NCBI GenBank assembly: GCA_002400415.1
Contig: DGQP01000004.1
Coordinates: 62,001 to 126,000 of the forward strand
Source of the DNA: Chitinophagaceae bacterium UBA4411
Lineage (GTDB): Bacteria > Bacteroidota > Bacteroidia > Chitinophagales > Chitinophagaceae
Length of the DNA stretch: 64,000 nucleotides
Reading direction: 5' to 3'
The notes under the pieces are model-generated. The model was given only the letters and a program-made list of their open reading frames with translations. It was not told the DNA's origin and ran no database searches. Positions within the stretch are counted from its first letter, which is position 1, and every line of letters starts with the position of its first letter. Positions 8,752 through 17,293 of this stretch are shown in pieces. The position numbers were made by a program, and so were the translations under genes.

Positions 8752-9204
8752 ATGTACAGCAGGCAGGAAGCATCATTGATACGAAGAAAATTCTGGACCC
8801 GTTTCGGGCAATATATGCGGCCGGTAAATGGAGCAACCGGTGATACCGTCAACTGGCTCAATTATAAAACCGGAGTCAAACATATTTATTTCCGGATGGA
8901 TGCGGGCAGGCAAAATGCATCCGTTGCTATTGAACTGAGGCATACGGATGCAGCCTTACGTCAGCATTATTTTGAACAGCTGGGTCAGCTAAGATCCATC
9001 CTGGAACAAATAACGGGAGAAAGATGGGAGTGGCAGTTACTTACGGCAGATGAAGATGGAAATAACATCAGCCGTATCAGTACAAGTTTAGCTGCTGTAA
9101 ATATTTTTAAGGAAGCTGACTGGCCTTCCATCATTTCTTTTCTCAAACCCCGTATTATTGCCCTGGATGAATTCTGGATGACGGTGAAAGAACAGTTTGA
9201 GTAA
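8752..9204 (+). CDS. DUF4268 domain protein
   Basis: The 150-residue protein corresponds to a stand-alone DUF4268 domain: it opens with RQEASLIRRKFWTRFGQYM, has YFRMDAGRQNASVAIEL in the core and ends AADWPSI..FLKPRIIALDEFW-like. The domain is otherwise found fused to or near nuclease-like and restriction-associated proteins, but stand-alone copies are common housekeeping-type genes in Bacteroidota. It ends one base before the stop of the opposing lipoprotein gene. Confidence 0.8.
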   Translation: MYSRQEASLIRRKFWTRFGQYMRPVNGATGDTVNWLNYKTGVKHIYFRMDAGRQNASVAIELRHTDAALRQHYFEQLGQLRSILEQITGERWEWQLLTADEDGNNISRISTSLAAVNIFKEADWPSIISFLKPRIIALDEFWMTVKEQFE

Positions 9205-9205
9205 A

Positions 9206-9706
9206 TTAAAACGATTCGAATAAATCCTCACTTTCCGGGAACTGAGCAGAGTATTCAATTTGCTCTTTTTTGCTGAGAATATCCCTGATTCTGGAATATA
9301 GATATCTATTGACTCTCCTCCTTGTTGACCCAATGCACCCTGATAAAGTATTAAACGAGGCTGAATCGTTGATATGATCTTTGAAAACAGACAGAACGTG
9401 ATGTGAATTTCTTTCCAGTAAAGCATCAAAAGCATATACCCTGACAACAGGGCTTTCATGTTTTGTAAGCGTTAATAAGGTGGATTCACTATATGTGGTT
9501 AGTATTTTGTAGCGTTTATATTGTTGAGATTCTGAATTCCCGATTCCAATATATCCATCGTCAACCCTTCCATATGCTGCTATTTGATTAACAGGATGAC
9601 TCGGATATGTCAACAGGCCAATCTGTTTATCTAATGGCGAACCCTCCTTTTGATGGCATGAAAATAGTACCGCTAGTAATAACAATATTGAAATATAAAG
9701 TTTCAT
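9206..9706 (-). CDS. Lipoprotein of unknown function, possible HEAT-like repeats
   Basis: The 166-residue protein has a lipoprotein signal peptide with lipobox LFSC (Cys 17). The stretch around HESPVVRVYAFDALLERN and the following helical segment look like one or two HEAT-like helical hairpins. Codon use and base composition are more AT-rich than those of the neighbours, so recent acquisition is possible. It is tail-to-tail with the DUF4268 gene and lies 31 bases upstream of the Gfo/Idh stop region's opposite end. Function is unknown. Confidence 0.65.
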   Translation of the reverse strand: MKLYISILLLLAVLFSCHQKEGSPLDKQIGLLTYPSHPVNQIAAYGRVDDGYIGIGNSESQQYKRYKILTTYSESTLLTLTKHESPVVRVYAFDALLERNSHHVLSVFKDHINDSASFNTLSGCIGSTRRRVNRYLYSRIRDILSKKEQIEYSAQFPESEDLFESF

Positions 9707-9737
9707 TAATTGCTAATTAAAGAAGCTCTATGTAAAA

Positions 9738-11096
9738 TCAGTATTTAAAAACTTTCCCTCCCGCCATCACTTCCTGTTTTGCTTCATCAAAAGTTGCTTT
9801 GAAACCGGTTCTTACTGCGGCATTGGTCATGATGCTGGCCACAGAATGTGCATAGCCGGCTTCCACGGGTGCATTGGGCTGTTTCCGGCTGCGGATACAT
9901 TCCATCCAGTTGCGCATATGAGCTGATGTGAGCGGATCGGCCCCGGTATTGGCAGATGCCACTGCTTTCACACTGATATCAGCCAGGTCAAGATCAGCGA
10001 GAAGATTTGGCTGCATATTCATCGCATCAGCATGATTCTTTCTCAAACCACCTTTGGCAGATACTTTATTGCTGATCAGGTTCAGCTCGCCGCCATTGGA
10101 ATAATATATCTCAGCAGGATTTTCATCACCGTTGTGCATGCGGGAGCTGAAAGTGACCTGGAAGCCCGTACTAAGATCATCAGACGGGCCATAATCAAAT
10201 ACTGCGGTCGTGGTATCCCAGTTCTTGCGGCCGTCTTTCCACATATAGATGCCACCATTGGCCACCACTGATCTTGGGTGTTTCAAACCAGTGAACCAAT
10301 GAACGGTATCGATCTGGTGGCACATCCACTGACCCGGCATACCGGAGGAGTAGGGCCAGAATAAACGATACTCCAGATATTTTCTCGGATCCCATTTATC
10401 AGCAGGGCGGTTGATAAGGAAACGCTTCCAGTCGGTGTCTTCCTGTTTTAATTGCGCCACCAGTGCAGGTCTTCTCCAGCGGCCGGGCTGGTTCACATTC
10501 CAGGTCAGTTCCACCATCGTGATATTGCCAAATTTACCGCTGCGGATAAATTCATTGGCCGCATGGTAATTAGCTCCGCTTCTTCGTTGTGATCCAACCT
10601 GTACAATATTATTTGATGCTTTGATGGCTTTCAGCGCAGCCCGGTTATCTTCCATCGTTTCGGCAAATGGTTTTTCCACATAAGCATCTTTCTTTGCCTT
10701 CACGGCTTCGATAGCATGAACGGCATGCTGGAAGTCGGCCGTACTGATGATCACGGCGTCAAGATCTTTCAGGTTATATAATTCATCGTTGTTCATACAG
10801 CCTTTGATATCGTGTTCCATTTTCTCTTTCAGGAAGGCGACTCCTTCTTCTCTGCGTATCTTCCAGAGATCAGAGACTGCAACAATATCGAAATTCAGCT
10901 CTTTATAGTGGTTCATAAAGCTGGGCAACAAAGCCTGCCGGAAACGATCGGAATATCCTACAGCGCCGATACGGATACGATCATTGGCGCCTATGATATT
11001 GGCATAGCTCTTTGCACTCAATCCCATACCTGCCAGCCATACACCGGTGGCAGCCATGCCGGATTGTTTGATAAAGTCACGACGTGTTTTTGACAT
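9738..11096 (-). CDS. Gfo/Idh/MocA-family oxidoreductase with TAT signal
   Basis: The 452-residue protein begins TRRDFIKQSG, a twin-arginine signal, and a hydrophobic stretch to about residue 33. The NAD(P)-binding Rossmann domain starts IRIGAVGYSDRF (~41-52), and the substrate-side EKPFAETMEDN motif carries the conserved Lys of the family. The C-terminal domain contains the usual sheet with MCHQIDTVHWF. Exported family members in Bacteroidota act on sugars or glycosides, typically with DUF1080 proteins. The gene follows the tandem DUF1080 gene by 27 bases and is very probably in one operon with it. Confidence 0.92.
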   Translation of the reverse strand: MSKTRRDFIKQSGMAATGVWLAGMGLSAKSYANIIGANDRIRIGAVGYSDRFRQALLPSFMNHYKELNFDIVAVSDLWKIRREEGVAFLKEKMEHDIKGCMNNDELYNLKDLDAVIISTADFQHAVHAIEAVKAKKDAYVEKPFAETMEDNRAALKAIKASNNIVQVGSQRRSGANYHAANEFIRSGKFGNITMVELTWNVNQPGRWRRPALVAQLKQEDTDWKRFLINRPADKWDPRKYLEYRLFWPYSSGMPGQWMCHQIDTVHWFTGLKHPRSVVANGGIYMWKDGRKNWDTTTAVFDYGPSDDLSTGFQVTFSSRMHNGDENPAEIYYSNGGELNLISNKVSAKGGLRKNHADAMNMQPNLLADLDLADISVKAVASANTGADPLTSAHMRNWMECIRSRKQPNAPVEAGYAHSVASIMTNAAVRTGFKATFDEAKQEVMAGGKVFKY

Positions 11097-11123
11097 AAGA
11101 ACAATTGAAAAAATGAAGAAAGA

Positions 11124-12479
11124 TCAGAACTCTTTTATTTTAATACTCCGGAAAGAAACCAGGTTGCCATGATCCTGCAGTAAAATATGACCCCTGGCAG
11201 CCATGCCGAATCCAGGCCATTTCTCGTATTTGCTTCTTGCCACCAGCGCATAGAAATAGGGAGTGCCCCGCTGGTATTCCAGCACTTTATAACCATTCAA
11301 CCAATGCTCAATTCTGTTATCCGGATAAACGATGAGGCGGGCACGGTTCCATTCGCCGATTTTTTTCCTGGCTTCTTTAATGGGTAAGGAAGGAATCAGG
11401 TCATAGAGTGAAGCCAGAGTGCGGTTACCGATAGAACCCAGTTTGGCATCCGGGTGTTTATCATCATCCAGCAACTGGTATTCAAGACCAATAGCCGAAC
11501 CGCTGTTCTTTTCATTTTCTGTTACAAAATATTTCACACCGCTGTTGGCTGAATCAGTAAGTCTGAATTCAAATTGCAATTCAAAAGCGCCATATTCTTC
11601 AGCAGTGACTATATCTCCCCCGTTTGTTGATTCGGCACCGGTGGATGCAAGCACGCTGAGTTCGCCATCTTTTATGGCCCATCCTTTTTCCGGGAATTTA
11701 TCTTTATAAGCACCCCGCCAGCCATTCGTGGTGGCTCCATCCCACAACAGTTGAAAGCCATTCTTTTTTTCCTGCCCCGAAATAGTATTGGGTAATGTAT
11801 TCAATACAAAAATGGTATCAAAAGGAGAGGGGCGAAGATTACTGGTCTGGATGCGGATATTCTTCCAGCGGATCTGACGGCCCGCTTCATCAGGTTTGCC
11901 AATCGCATGTACCTGCAAAGCAATAAAACCCTTTAACGTCATATCATCCACCACGTGGGCAGCAGGGATACCATTTACCCAGGTACGGATGCTGTTGCCG
12001 ATACACTCCAGCCGGTATTTATTCCACTGTCCGTTTTTAAATGCATTCTTTGCCGCAGGATTATATTCCATCGGGTAGAGCCAGCCCCTCCGGGCTTCAT
12101 CGTATACACCGCCTGACCATTTACGGGGAGAGGGGTCGATTTCCAGCTGATAGCCATGCACTCTTCCGTTCTGGTATTCCGGTAGTGATAAACTCCGGAA
12201 CTGAATACCTGAGTTCATGGGACTGTCAACTTTGAATTCCAGTTCGAGTATAAAATCGCCGTAGTCTTTTTCGGTTGCCAGAAATGAATTTGGCTCATCC
12301 GGTACAGTAGTGCCGATGATCATACCGTCTTTTACTTCGTAGCGGGCTTTGCCATTCAGTTGTTTCCAGCCTTTCAGGTCCTTACCATTGAAAAGAGATT
12401 CCCATTTCGGGTTACTGTTTTGTTGTGCGGAAGCAGAAAGAGAAAAACCGGCGAGGAATAAGATGAATATTTTTTTCAT
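11124..12479 (-). CDS. Tandem DUF1080 (3-keto-disaccharide hydrolase-like) exported protein
   Basis: The 451-residue protein has a signal peptide (residues 1-18) followed by two DUF1080 lectin-like beta-sandwiches, about residues 26-212 and 240-451. Each begins with the W(E/D)..F(N)GK/ATTNGW motif (WESLFNGKDLKGWKQL; LLWDGATTNGWRGA) and holds an NSG(I/V)(Q/K) strand. DUF1080 proteins are reported as 3-keto-glycoside hydrolases that act after a Gfo/Idh-type oxidation, which matches the partner gene downstream. Two domains in one chain may reflect an internal duplication; single-domain forms are common. Confidence 0.88.
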   Translation of the reverse strand: MKKIFILFLAGFSLSASAQQNSNPKWESLFNGKDLKGWKQLNGKARYEVKDGMIIGTTVPDEPNSFLATEKDYGDFILELEFKVDSPMNSGIQFRSLSLPEYQNGRVHGYQLEIDPSPRKWSGGVYDEARRGWLYPMEYNPAAKNAFKNGQWNKYRLECIGNSIRTWVNGIPAAHVVDDMTLKGFIALQVHAIGKPDEAGRQIRWKNIRIQTSNLRPSPFDTIFVLNTLPNTISGQEKKNGFQLLWDGATTNGWRGAYKDKFPEKGWAIKDGELSVLASTGAESTNGGDIVTAEEYGAFELQFEFRLTDSANSGVKYFVTENEKNSGSAIGLEYQLLDDDKHPDAKLGSIGNRTLASLYDLIPSLPIKEARKKIGEWNRARLIVYPDNRIEHWLNGYKVLEYQRGTPYFYALVARSKYEKWPGFGMAARGHILLQDHGNLVSFRSIKIKEF

Positions 12480-12538
12480 ATGATGATAAATAAGAGGAGA
12501 AATGAAGGTAGCGCAGTTTGGAATTCAAAGTCCAAAAA

Positions 12539-12913
12539 TTAAAAAGAAGCACTTACTTTTTTATCAACCCTTAATACAGACTGCTGCTGAAATAATGTTT
12601 TATACCAGTAGCGCAGGCTGTCAATCTGTTTAGAGATGCCGGCAGCTTTTTTGTAAAAATAAATCACCTCGTAAGTGGGTTCTGTAATCAGCCTGCGGCT
12701 TTCCGGGTCGTACCAGTTGCCGGTTACACTTACGACCGTACTCCCTTCTTTAAAAACCCTGCTGATATAGTTTTCTTTAAACTGGGTCCATTCCGTTTCG
12801 GTAACCATGCCTCCTGTTGGTTTTGACTGGCCGAAGTACAGGTGTGTTTCCGTCATTCGCTGCGGGGAGCAGGCGAGAAGTGATAGCAGCAGCAGGATTG
12901 TTAATGGTTTCAT
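12539..12913 (-). CDS. DUF3574 lipoprotein
   Basis: The 124-residue lipoprotein has lipobox LLAC (Cys 15). The mature part matches DUF3574: TETHLYFGQSKPTGG, then VTETEWTQFKENYI, then VVSVTGNWYD and a YEVIYFYK strand. The domain has a ferredoxin-like look and unknown role. It lies 59 bases upstream of the DUF1080 gene start on the same strand. Confidence 0.78.
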   Translation of the reverse strand: MKPLTILLLLSLLACSPQRMTETHLYFGQSKPTGGMVTETEWTQFKENYISRVFKEGSTVVSVTGNWYDPESRRLITEPTYEVIYFYKKAAGISKQIDSLRYWYKTLFQQQSVLRVDKKVSASF

Positions 12914-13050
12914 GCTGACAAGTTACAAATTTGCCCGGTTCCGGTGATTATTCCCCGGACCGGGTGCTGCTGTTAAAACATTCCAAAAAAAAGAATTGTG
13001 ACAGGAGCTGTGTGAATTAGGACGCATTTTTACATACCACAAACCAACAC

Positions 13051-15516
13051 ATGCCCCGCAACTGTTTTCTCTTCCTGTTCCTGCTTACCTCTTCAGGATC
13101 ATCAGCACAATTTTTTAAAGTACATGGAAAGATCACCAACAATAAATCAGAGCCGCTGGCTCTGGTGTCGGTGCAGGTAAAAGAATTACAAACAGGAACG
13201 GTAACCAGAGAAGACGGTACGTATGAGTTAAAGCTGGAAGAAGGGAAATATGATCTTGTGATCAGCATGATGGGTTTTAAATCACAACTTGTTACTATTG
13301 TGGTGGACAGGGAGGCTGTACATAATTTCATCATGGAAATGGATGAAGGGAAAAGCCTTGCTGAGGTAACGGTAAGAGGTAAAATAAGAGACCGTTCGGA
13401 AGAATATATACGCAATATAATACGGCACAAGGAAGAATTGATGGCAGCGGCGGGACCTTATTCCTGTTCAGTATATATCAAAGCAGTCCAGGAAGACTCT
13501 TCGGTAAAAAGGAAAAAAGGGAAACTGCTTCCTGATTCATTGCGGAAAACAGACGCCAATGCAGACTTGCTGAATATGTCAATGGCCGAGATTGTACTGC
13601 GGTATGATCATGAAAACGATAACCGTGTAAAGGAAGAAAGAACTGCTGTCAGGAAAAGAGGTGAGCCGGAAAGCCTGTTTTATTTATCACTTACTGAAGG
13701 CGATTTTAACCTGTATAACAACCTGCTTCGTTCAAGAGTATTATCAGAAGTTCCTTTTTTGTCGCCGGTAAGCTACAGCGGGCTGGCAGCGTATAAATAT
13801 AAGATCACCAGTACAAAAAATGCCGGCAGGTATAAGATATACACGATCAGTGTGAAACCAAGGCAGCTCAGTAATGTGACTGTGGAAGGTGAACTGACCA
13901 TTTCTGATAGTAACTGGGTGCTGTTGAAAGCAAGATTCAAATTGCCTTCTTATCATATACCGGAATATGATTTTTTTGAAGTGAACCAGGACTATAGTTT
14001 CATTAACGATACAGCCTGGATGATCAGCCGGCAGGAATTCAGCTATTATTCGACTCACGGAAAAGGAAAACTGTCCGGAAAAACAGTAGCAACATATTCT
14101 GATTTTGAATTCAATAAAAAATTTCCACCCAAACATTTTGGTGTGGAGATAAGTGCCACCACCCAACAGGCTTATGATAAGGATAGTTTGTTCTGGGAGC
14201 AAACACGAACAGAGCCGCTGACCAGTAAAGAGATACGTTTCATTCAATACAAGGACAGTATTTACAGGGCCACGCATTCAAAAACCTATCTTGATTCTAT
14301 TGACCAGCTGACTAATAAAGTAACCTGGAAGAAATTACTGTTATTCGGCCAGTCATTATATGATCGGGAAAAAGAACGTACCTGGTATTTCCCGCCATTG
14401 ACATCTTTGTACCAGCCTATACAGTTTGGTGGTGCCCGGTTACAATTGGGTGCAGGGTATAACAGGATATATAAGTCAAGAAAAACATTATCCGTTTCCG
14501 GCGATATCAGCTACGGTTTTCGTAATAAAGATGTGAACGGGAATATCGGCTTATCGAAAATGTATAATCCTTTTAACCGGGCTTTTTACCGTTTTGAAGC
14601 AGGGCGGGATTTTGAATACATCTTTGAAGGAGATGCCTGGATCAATATGATCAAAAGAAGTAACCAGTTTTTAAATAATGCGATTGGCATTGGTCATGGT
14701 GCGGAATTGGTAAACGGGTTATTCTTATATACTGATTTTGATATTGCCCTGCGCCGTTCACTGAGTAAATACAAGACCAATTCAAAAATAGACAGTCTTT
14801 TTGATGACCTGCTGGACGGAAATAACCAGGCGCCTGCTTTTGAACCGTATAATGCAGCTTATGGAAAAATCAGGCTCACGTACACACCCCGGCAGCGTTA
14901 TATCAGGGAGCCGCGTGAAAAAATAATTCTCGGTTCCAAATGGCCCACTTTCTATGTGGAATGGAGGAAGGGAATACCCGGCATCATCAGCAGTAAAGTA
15001 GATTTTGATTACCTCGAATTGGGTCTTCAGCAGCAACTGAAATTAGGTATCGCCGGTATATCCAGGTACACGATCCGCAGCGGCAGTTTCCTGACCCGGA
15101 AAGATCTGCGGACGATTGATTATAAATTCCAGCGCCGGGGTGATCCGCTTTTATTCCTGAATCCCAATGAAGCCTTTCAATCGCTGGATTCGACCTTCCC
15201 GGTATTTGATCGCTTTTATGAAGGACATTACCTGCATGAGTTCAATGGTGCGCTGATCAATAAAATTCCTTTTTTAAAAAAACTCCAGCTAAGGGAAGTG
15301 GCCGGAGCCGGATTTTTAATTGCGCCGGAACGGGATCTTAGGTATGCAGAACTGTTTGCAGGTCTGGAAAGGGTGTTTAAATGGCCGTTCAACCCCATCT
15401 ATAAATTCAAGCTGGGAGTTTATGTGGTTGGGTCAGCCGCAAACCAGTTCCGGAATCCTGTACAGTTCAAAATTGGGATTATGAGTTGGGATAGGAAGCG
15501 AAATAAATGGATGTAA
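13051..15516 (+). CDS. DUF5686 outer-membrane protein with carboxypeptidase-regulatory-like domain
   Basis: The 821-residue protein has a signal peptide (1-19), then a CarboxypepD_reg-like beta-sandwich at ~23-108 (VHGKITNNKSEPLALVSVQV, with the typical TGTVTREDGTYEL), then DUF5686 from ~125 to the end. The long C-terminal part has alternating amphipathic strands and a final segment with aromatic termini, as in outer-membrane beta-barrels; the family contains OMP85-like barrels. Function in Bacteroidota is not settled. It is flanked by unrelated genes on the opposite strand. Confidence 0.85.
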   Translation: MPRNCFLFLFLLTSSGSSAQFFKVHGKITNNKSEPLALVSVQVKELQTGTVTREDGTYELKLEEGKYDLVISMMGFKSQLVTIVVDREAVHNFIMEMDEGKSLAEVTVRGKIRDRSEEYIRNIIRHKEELMAAAGPYSCSVYIKAVQEDSSVKRKKGKLLPDSLRKTDANADLLNMSMAEIVLRYDHENDNRVKEERTAVRKRGEPESLFYLSLTEGDFNLYNNLLRSRVLSEVPFLSPVSYSGLAAYKYKITSTKNAGRYKIYTISVKPRQLSNVTVEGELTISDSNWVLLKARFKLPSYHIPEYDFFEVNQDYSFINDTAWMISRQEFSYYSTHGKGKLSGKTVATYSDFEFNKKFPPKHFGVEISATTQQAYDKDSLFWEQTRTEPLTSKEIRFIQYKDSIYRATHSKTYLDSIDQLTNKVTWKKLLLFGQSLYDREKERTWYFPPLTSLYQPIQFGGARLQLGAGYNRIYKSRKTLSVSGDISYGFRNKDVNGNIGLSKMYNPFNRAFYRFEAGRDFEYIFEGDAWINMIKRSNQFLNNAIGIGHGAELVNGLFLYTDFDIALRRSLSKYKTNSKIDSLFDDLLDGNNQAPAFEPYNAAYGKIRLTYTPRQRYIREPREKIILGSKWPTFYVEWRKGIPGIISSKVDFDYLELGLQQQLKLGIAGISRYTIRSGSFLTRKDLRTIDYKFQRRGDPLLFLNPNEAFQSLDSTFPVFDRFYEGHYLHEFNGALINKIPFLKKLQLREVAGAGFLIAPERDLRYAELFAGLERVFKWPFNPIYKFKLGVYVVGSAANQFRNPVQFKIGIMSWDRKRNKWM

Positions 15517-15534
15517 TAAAAGAGCAACAGCGCT

Positions 15535-16383
15535 TTATCTTTTTATCACATGGTAATACTCCCTGTCAAAGCTTGCATAATGTATAGCAGTGTCTTCGGC
15601 GGCAGGGATCAAAAAGAATTTTCGTAATGTCTTTAATTGTGATGTATAAGCCATCGCTGCTTCTCTTTTTACAGGCCATACATTTTTAATATCAAAAGCA
15701 ATAGCAGGAGCAGGCAGTGTCATTGAAGCAGAAGCTTCAAGGCCTTTTTTATACGATTCGAGGGAACCGAGTGTTTTTTGTTCCAGTTTATCCGTCAGGG
15801 TGATTTGATAAATAGCCTGCGGGGTAAAACTGCTGTCCGCTTTATATTCCTGTAACAATTCTTTGGTTAATGAAGCGGTGAGGCGATGTTCGGGATGGCC
15901 ATAGCCGCCGATCACATCGTCATAGGTGAAAACAAGAGAGGGCCTGTATTGCTGAATGGCCTGGTAAATGATTTTTTTCACACTGTCGGTATGTTCATTC
16001 CAGAAAATGAGTTTGTTTTCTTTGACGGCATCCCAGGTATTATTCGGCAGGTCAAGTAAGTGGTGATGATCGAAGCCGAAAACACGAACCGCATTTTCCC
16101 ATTCCGTTTGCCGGGTGCTTTCCTGGCCCGGAACGCCGCGGGTCATGGTCAGCAGGTTAATTTCCCAGCCTGCATTTTTGAGAGTGGCTATAGCGCCGCC
16201 GCAAACGACTTCGTCATCCGGGTGCGGAAATACGAACAGGGCAACGGGCCGGGTGACAGAATCACTTTTGCTCCAAAGCGGAACAGAATAATCCTGGCAG
16301 TCTTTAAAGGCAGCATAATCTGTTTTCTTGGACTGGCAGGAGGCAATCAATGGTAATACAGAAAGGAGGATGAAATAGCGCAT
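15535..16383 (-). CDS. PIG-L family deacetylase lipoprotein
   Basis: The 282-residue protein carries the zinc-binding motif PHPDDE (residues 53-58) and the distal GHPEHR histidine, both standard in LmbE/PIG-L N-acetyl-sugar deacetylases. The ATG at 16383 gives a lipobox IASC (Cys 16), so the enzyme is expected on the periplasmic or outer-membrane side. A longer in-frame start at 16467 would overlap the upstream stop as ATGA, but would bury the lipoprotein signal. Substrate is unknown; exported members may trim amino-sugar glycans. Confidence 0.87.
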   Translation of the reverse strand: MRYFILLSVLPLIASCQSKKTDYAAFKDCQDYSVPLWSKSDSVTRPVALFVFPHPDDEVVCGGAIATLKNAGWEINLLTMTRGVPGQESTRQTEWENAVRVFGFDHHHLLDLPNNTWDAVKENKLIFWNEHTDSVKKIIYQAIQQYRPSLVFTYDDVIGGYGHPEHRLTASLTKELLQEYKADSSFTPQAIYQITLTDKLEQKTLGSLESYKKGLEASASMTLPAPAIAFDIKNVWPVKREAAMAYTSQLKTLRKFFLIPAAEDTAIHYASFDREYYHVIKR

Positions 16384-16466
16384 GAGTTGAATTTGCCGCC
16401 TGAACGGAAAGAGATAAAAACTTATTGTCCCGGCATCGTGAAAGTAATGACAATCTTGGTAGGGCA

Positions 16467-16913
16467 TCAGGCATCCAGCAGCCGCCGGTGATAATTGATC
16501 TGCCCGAGGTGATAGGTGAGATGCGCCAGCAGGTGTACTAAAAAAAAGCCGGTGGTCATACTATAATCAAAGACCCGCACCGGGTATTCTTTATCTAATT
16601 GTTCCGGGGGTAACTGATCTAGTGTGTCTTCCACAACGAGCAGGGTTGCATCCAGCATCATCAGTAATTCGCTGCGGGGTATATTCTTTTGCGAGAACTC
16701 CAGTTCCCGGTTCCGGATATAACCGGTGCCTCCTAATTCCTTTCCCAAATATGTATTAAGGTTGCCGATGAGGTGCAGGCAGAGATTACCGGCTGAATTG
16801 CTGATCCTCTTTTCGACGAACCAGAGTTTACTTTCCTCCTGATAAGATTCAATTTCCTTTTTCAATTTTCCCAGCTCCCGTTGGAATAATGTTTTGAGTG
16901 TTGGTAGCAGCAT
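16467..16913 (-). CDS. DinB/DUF1572-family protein
   Basis: The 148-residue four-helix protein has the DinB metal positions: LHLIGNLNTYLG around His 47 and LLAHLTYHLGQINYHRRLL at the end. This layout matches DUF1572 rather than the protein at 2508. It may be transcribed with the PIG-L gene that follows. Its promoter region carries the palindrome ACTGATTAATCAGT 14 bases before the start codon, so repression at that site is plausible. Confidence 0.82.
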   Translation of the reverse strand: MLLPTLKTLFQRELGKLKKEIESYQEESKLWFVEKRISNSAGNLCLHLIGNLNTYLGKELGGTGYIRNRELEFSQKNIPRSELLMMLDATLLVVEDTLDQLPPEQLDKEYPVRVFDYSMTTGFFLVHLLAHLTYHLGQINYHRRLLDA

Positions 16914-16927
16914 GGAATGAATGATTG

Positions 16928-16941
16928 ACTGATTAATCAGT
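16928..16941. promoter_or_regulatory. 14-bp perfect palindrome, candidate operator
   Basis: ACTGATTAATCAGT is a perfect dyad 14 bases upstream of the DinB/DUF1572 start codon. Its half-sites (ACTGA, TCAGT) and 4-base spacing are the same as in three dyads at 44.3-47.4 kb. The shape suits a TetR-like dimer, but no regulator of that type is in the window. Confidence 0.5.
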
Positions 16942-17162
16942 TTACGGTTTATCCTGTTTAATTAAGCATACTTCATCCTTTAAAATTTAGTATGTATGAA
17001 GAGTCGAACCCTAAATGTTTCGGCTCAACTACATTCAATCAGGCGCATATTGTTTGCTTTGAATTCATTTTGTATTTCTAAGATAAACCAATATACTGAT
17101 TTGAAAAATGCATTAACCTACTGTTTAAATGCTGTGCTGAACAGCGAACCGGACGTACAAGA

Positions 17163-17174
17163 GTGCGACGCAAC
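17163..17174 (+). repeat. Dispersed intergenic repeat core GTGCGACGCAAC, copy 1
   Basis: The same 12 bases recur, inverted, at 23645-23656, also in an intergenic gap. Downstream of the core both copies continue with a loosely similar GCC...GAT...ACT..AGCC pattern. This may be the core of a REP-like family; two copies are too few to define one. Confidence 0.4.
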
Positions 17175-17235
17175 CACTGCCTGATCAGGGCACTGAAGCC
17201 CGCCAAACAATCCCTTAAAAACCGCCCAAAAGCTG

Positions 17236-17243
17236 TACCTTCG
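17236..17243 (+). promoter_or_regulatory. Possible -7 box of the lepA promoter
   Basis: TACCTTCG differs by one base from the Bacteroidota -7 consensus TAnnTTTG and lies 51 bases upstream of lepA. A clear -33 box was not seen. Confidence 0.35.
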
Positions 17244-17258
17244 CCGCTCTTGAAAAAT

Positions 17259-17282
17259 CCTGCCTGTTGCAGGCAGGGAGGT
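17259..17282 (+). promoter_or_regulatory. Leader hairpin abutting a strong Shine-Dalgarno site of lepA
   Basis: A perfect 8-bp stem CCTGCCTG / CAGGCAGG (17259-17266 with 17270-17277) has a 3-base loop. Its last base is also the first base of GGAGGT (17277-17282), 11 bases before the lepA ATG. A full Shine-Dalgarno sequence is uncommon in this phylum, so hairpin and site together may tune initiation. Confidence 0.5.
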
Positions 17283-17293
17283 AATAATCATTT

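Larger units (their letters stand above)
16942..17293. other. Non-coding region upstream of lepA
   Basis: About 350 bases with no credible gene; a 62-codon frame at 16996-17184 lacks any recognisable feature. It contains a 12-base sequence shared with 23645-23656, a promoter-like TACCTTCG and a hairpin close to the lepA ribosome-binding site, each listed separately. Confidence 0.6.

Noticed and set aside
16996..17184. 62-codon plus-strand frame upstream of lepA
   Set aside because: No family features or ribosome-binding site; overlaps the dispersed repeat.
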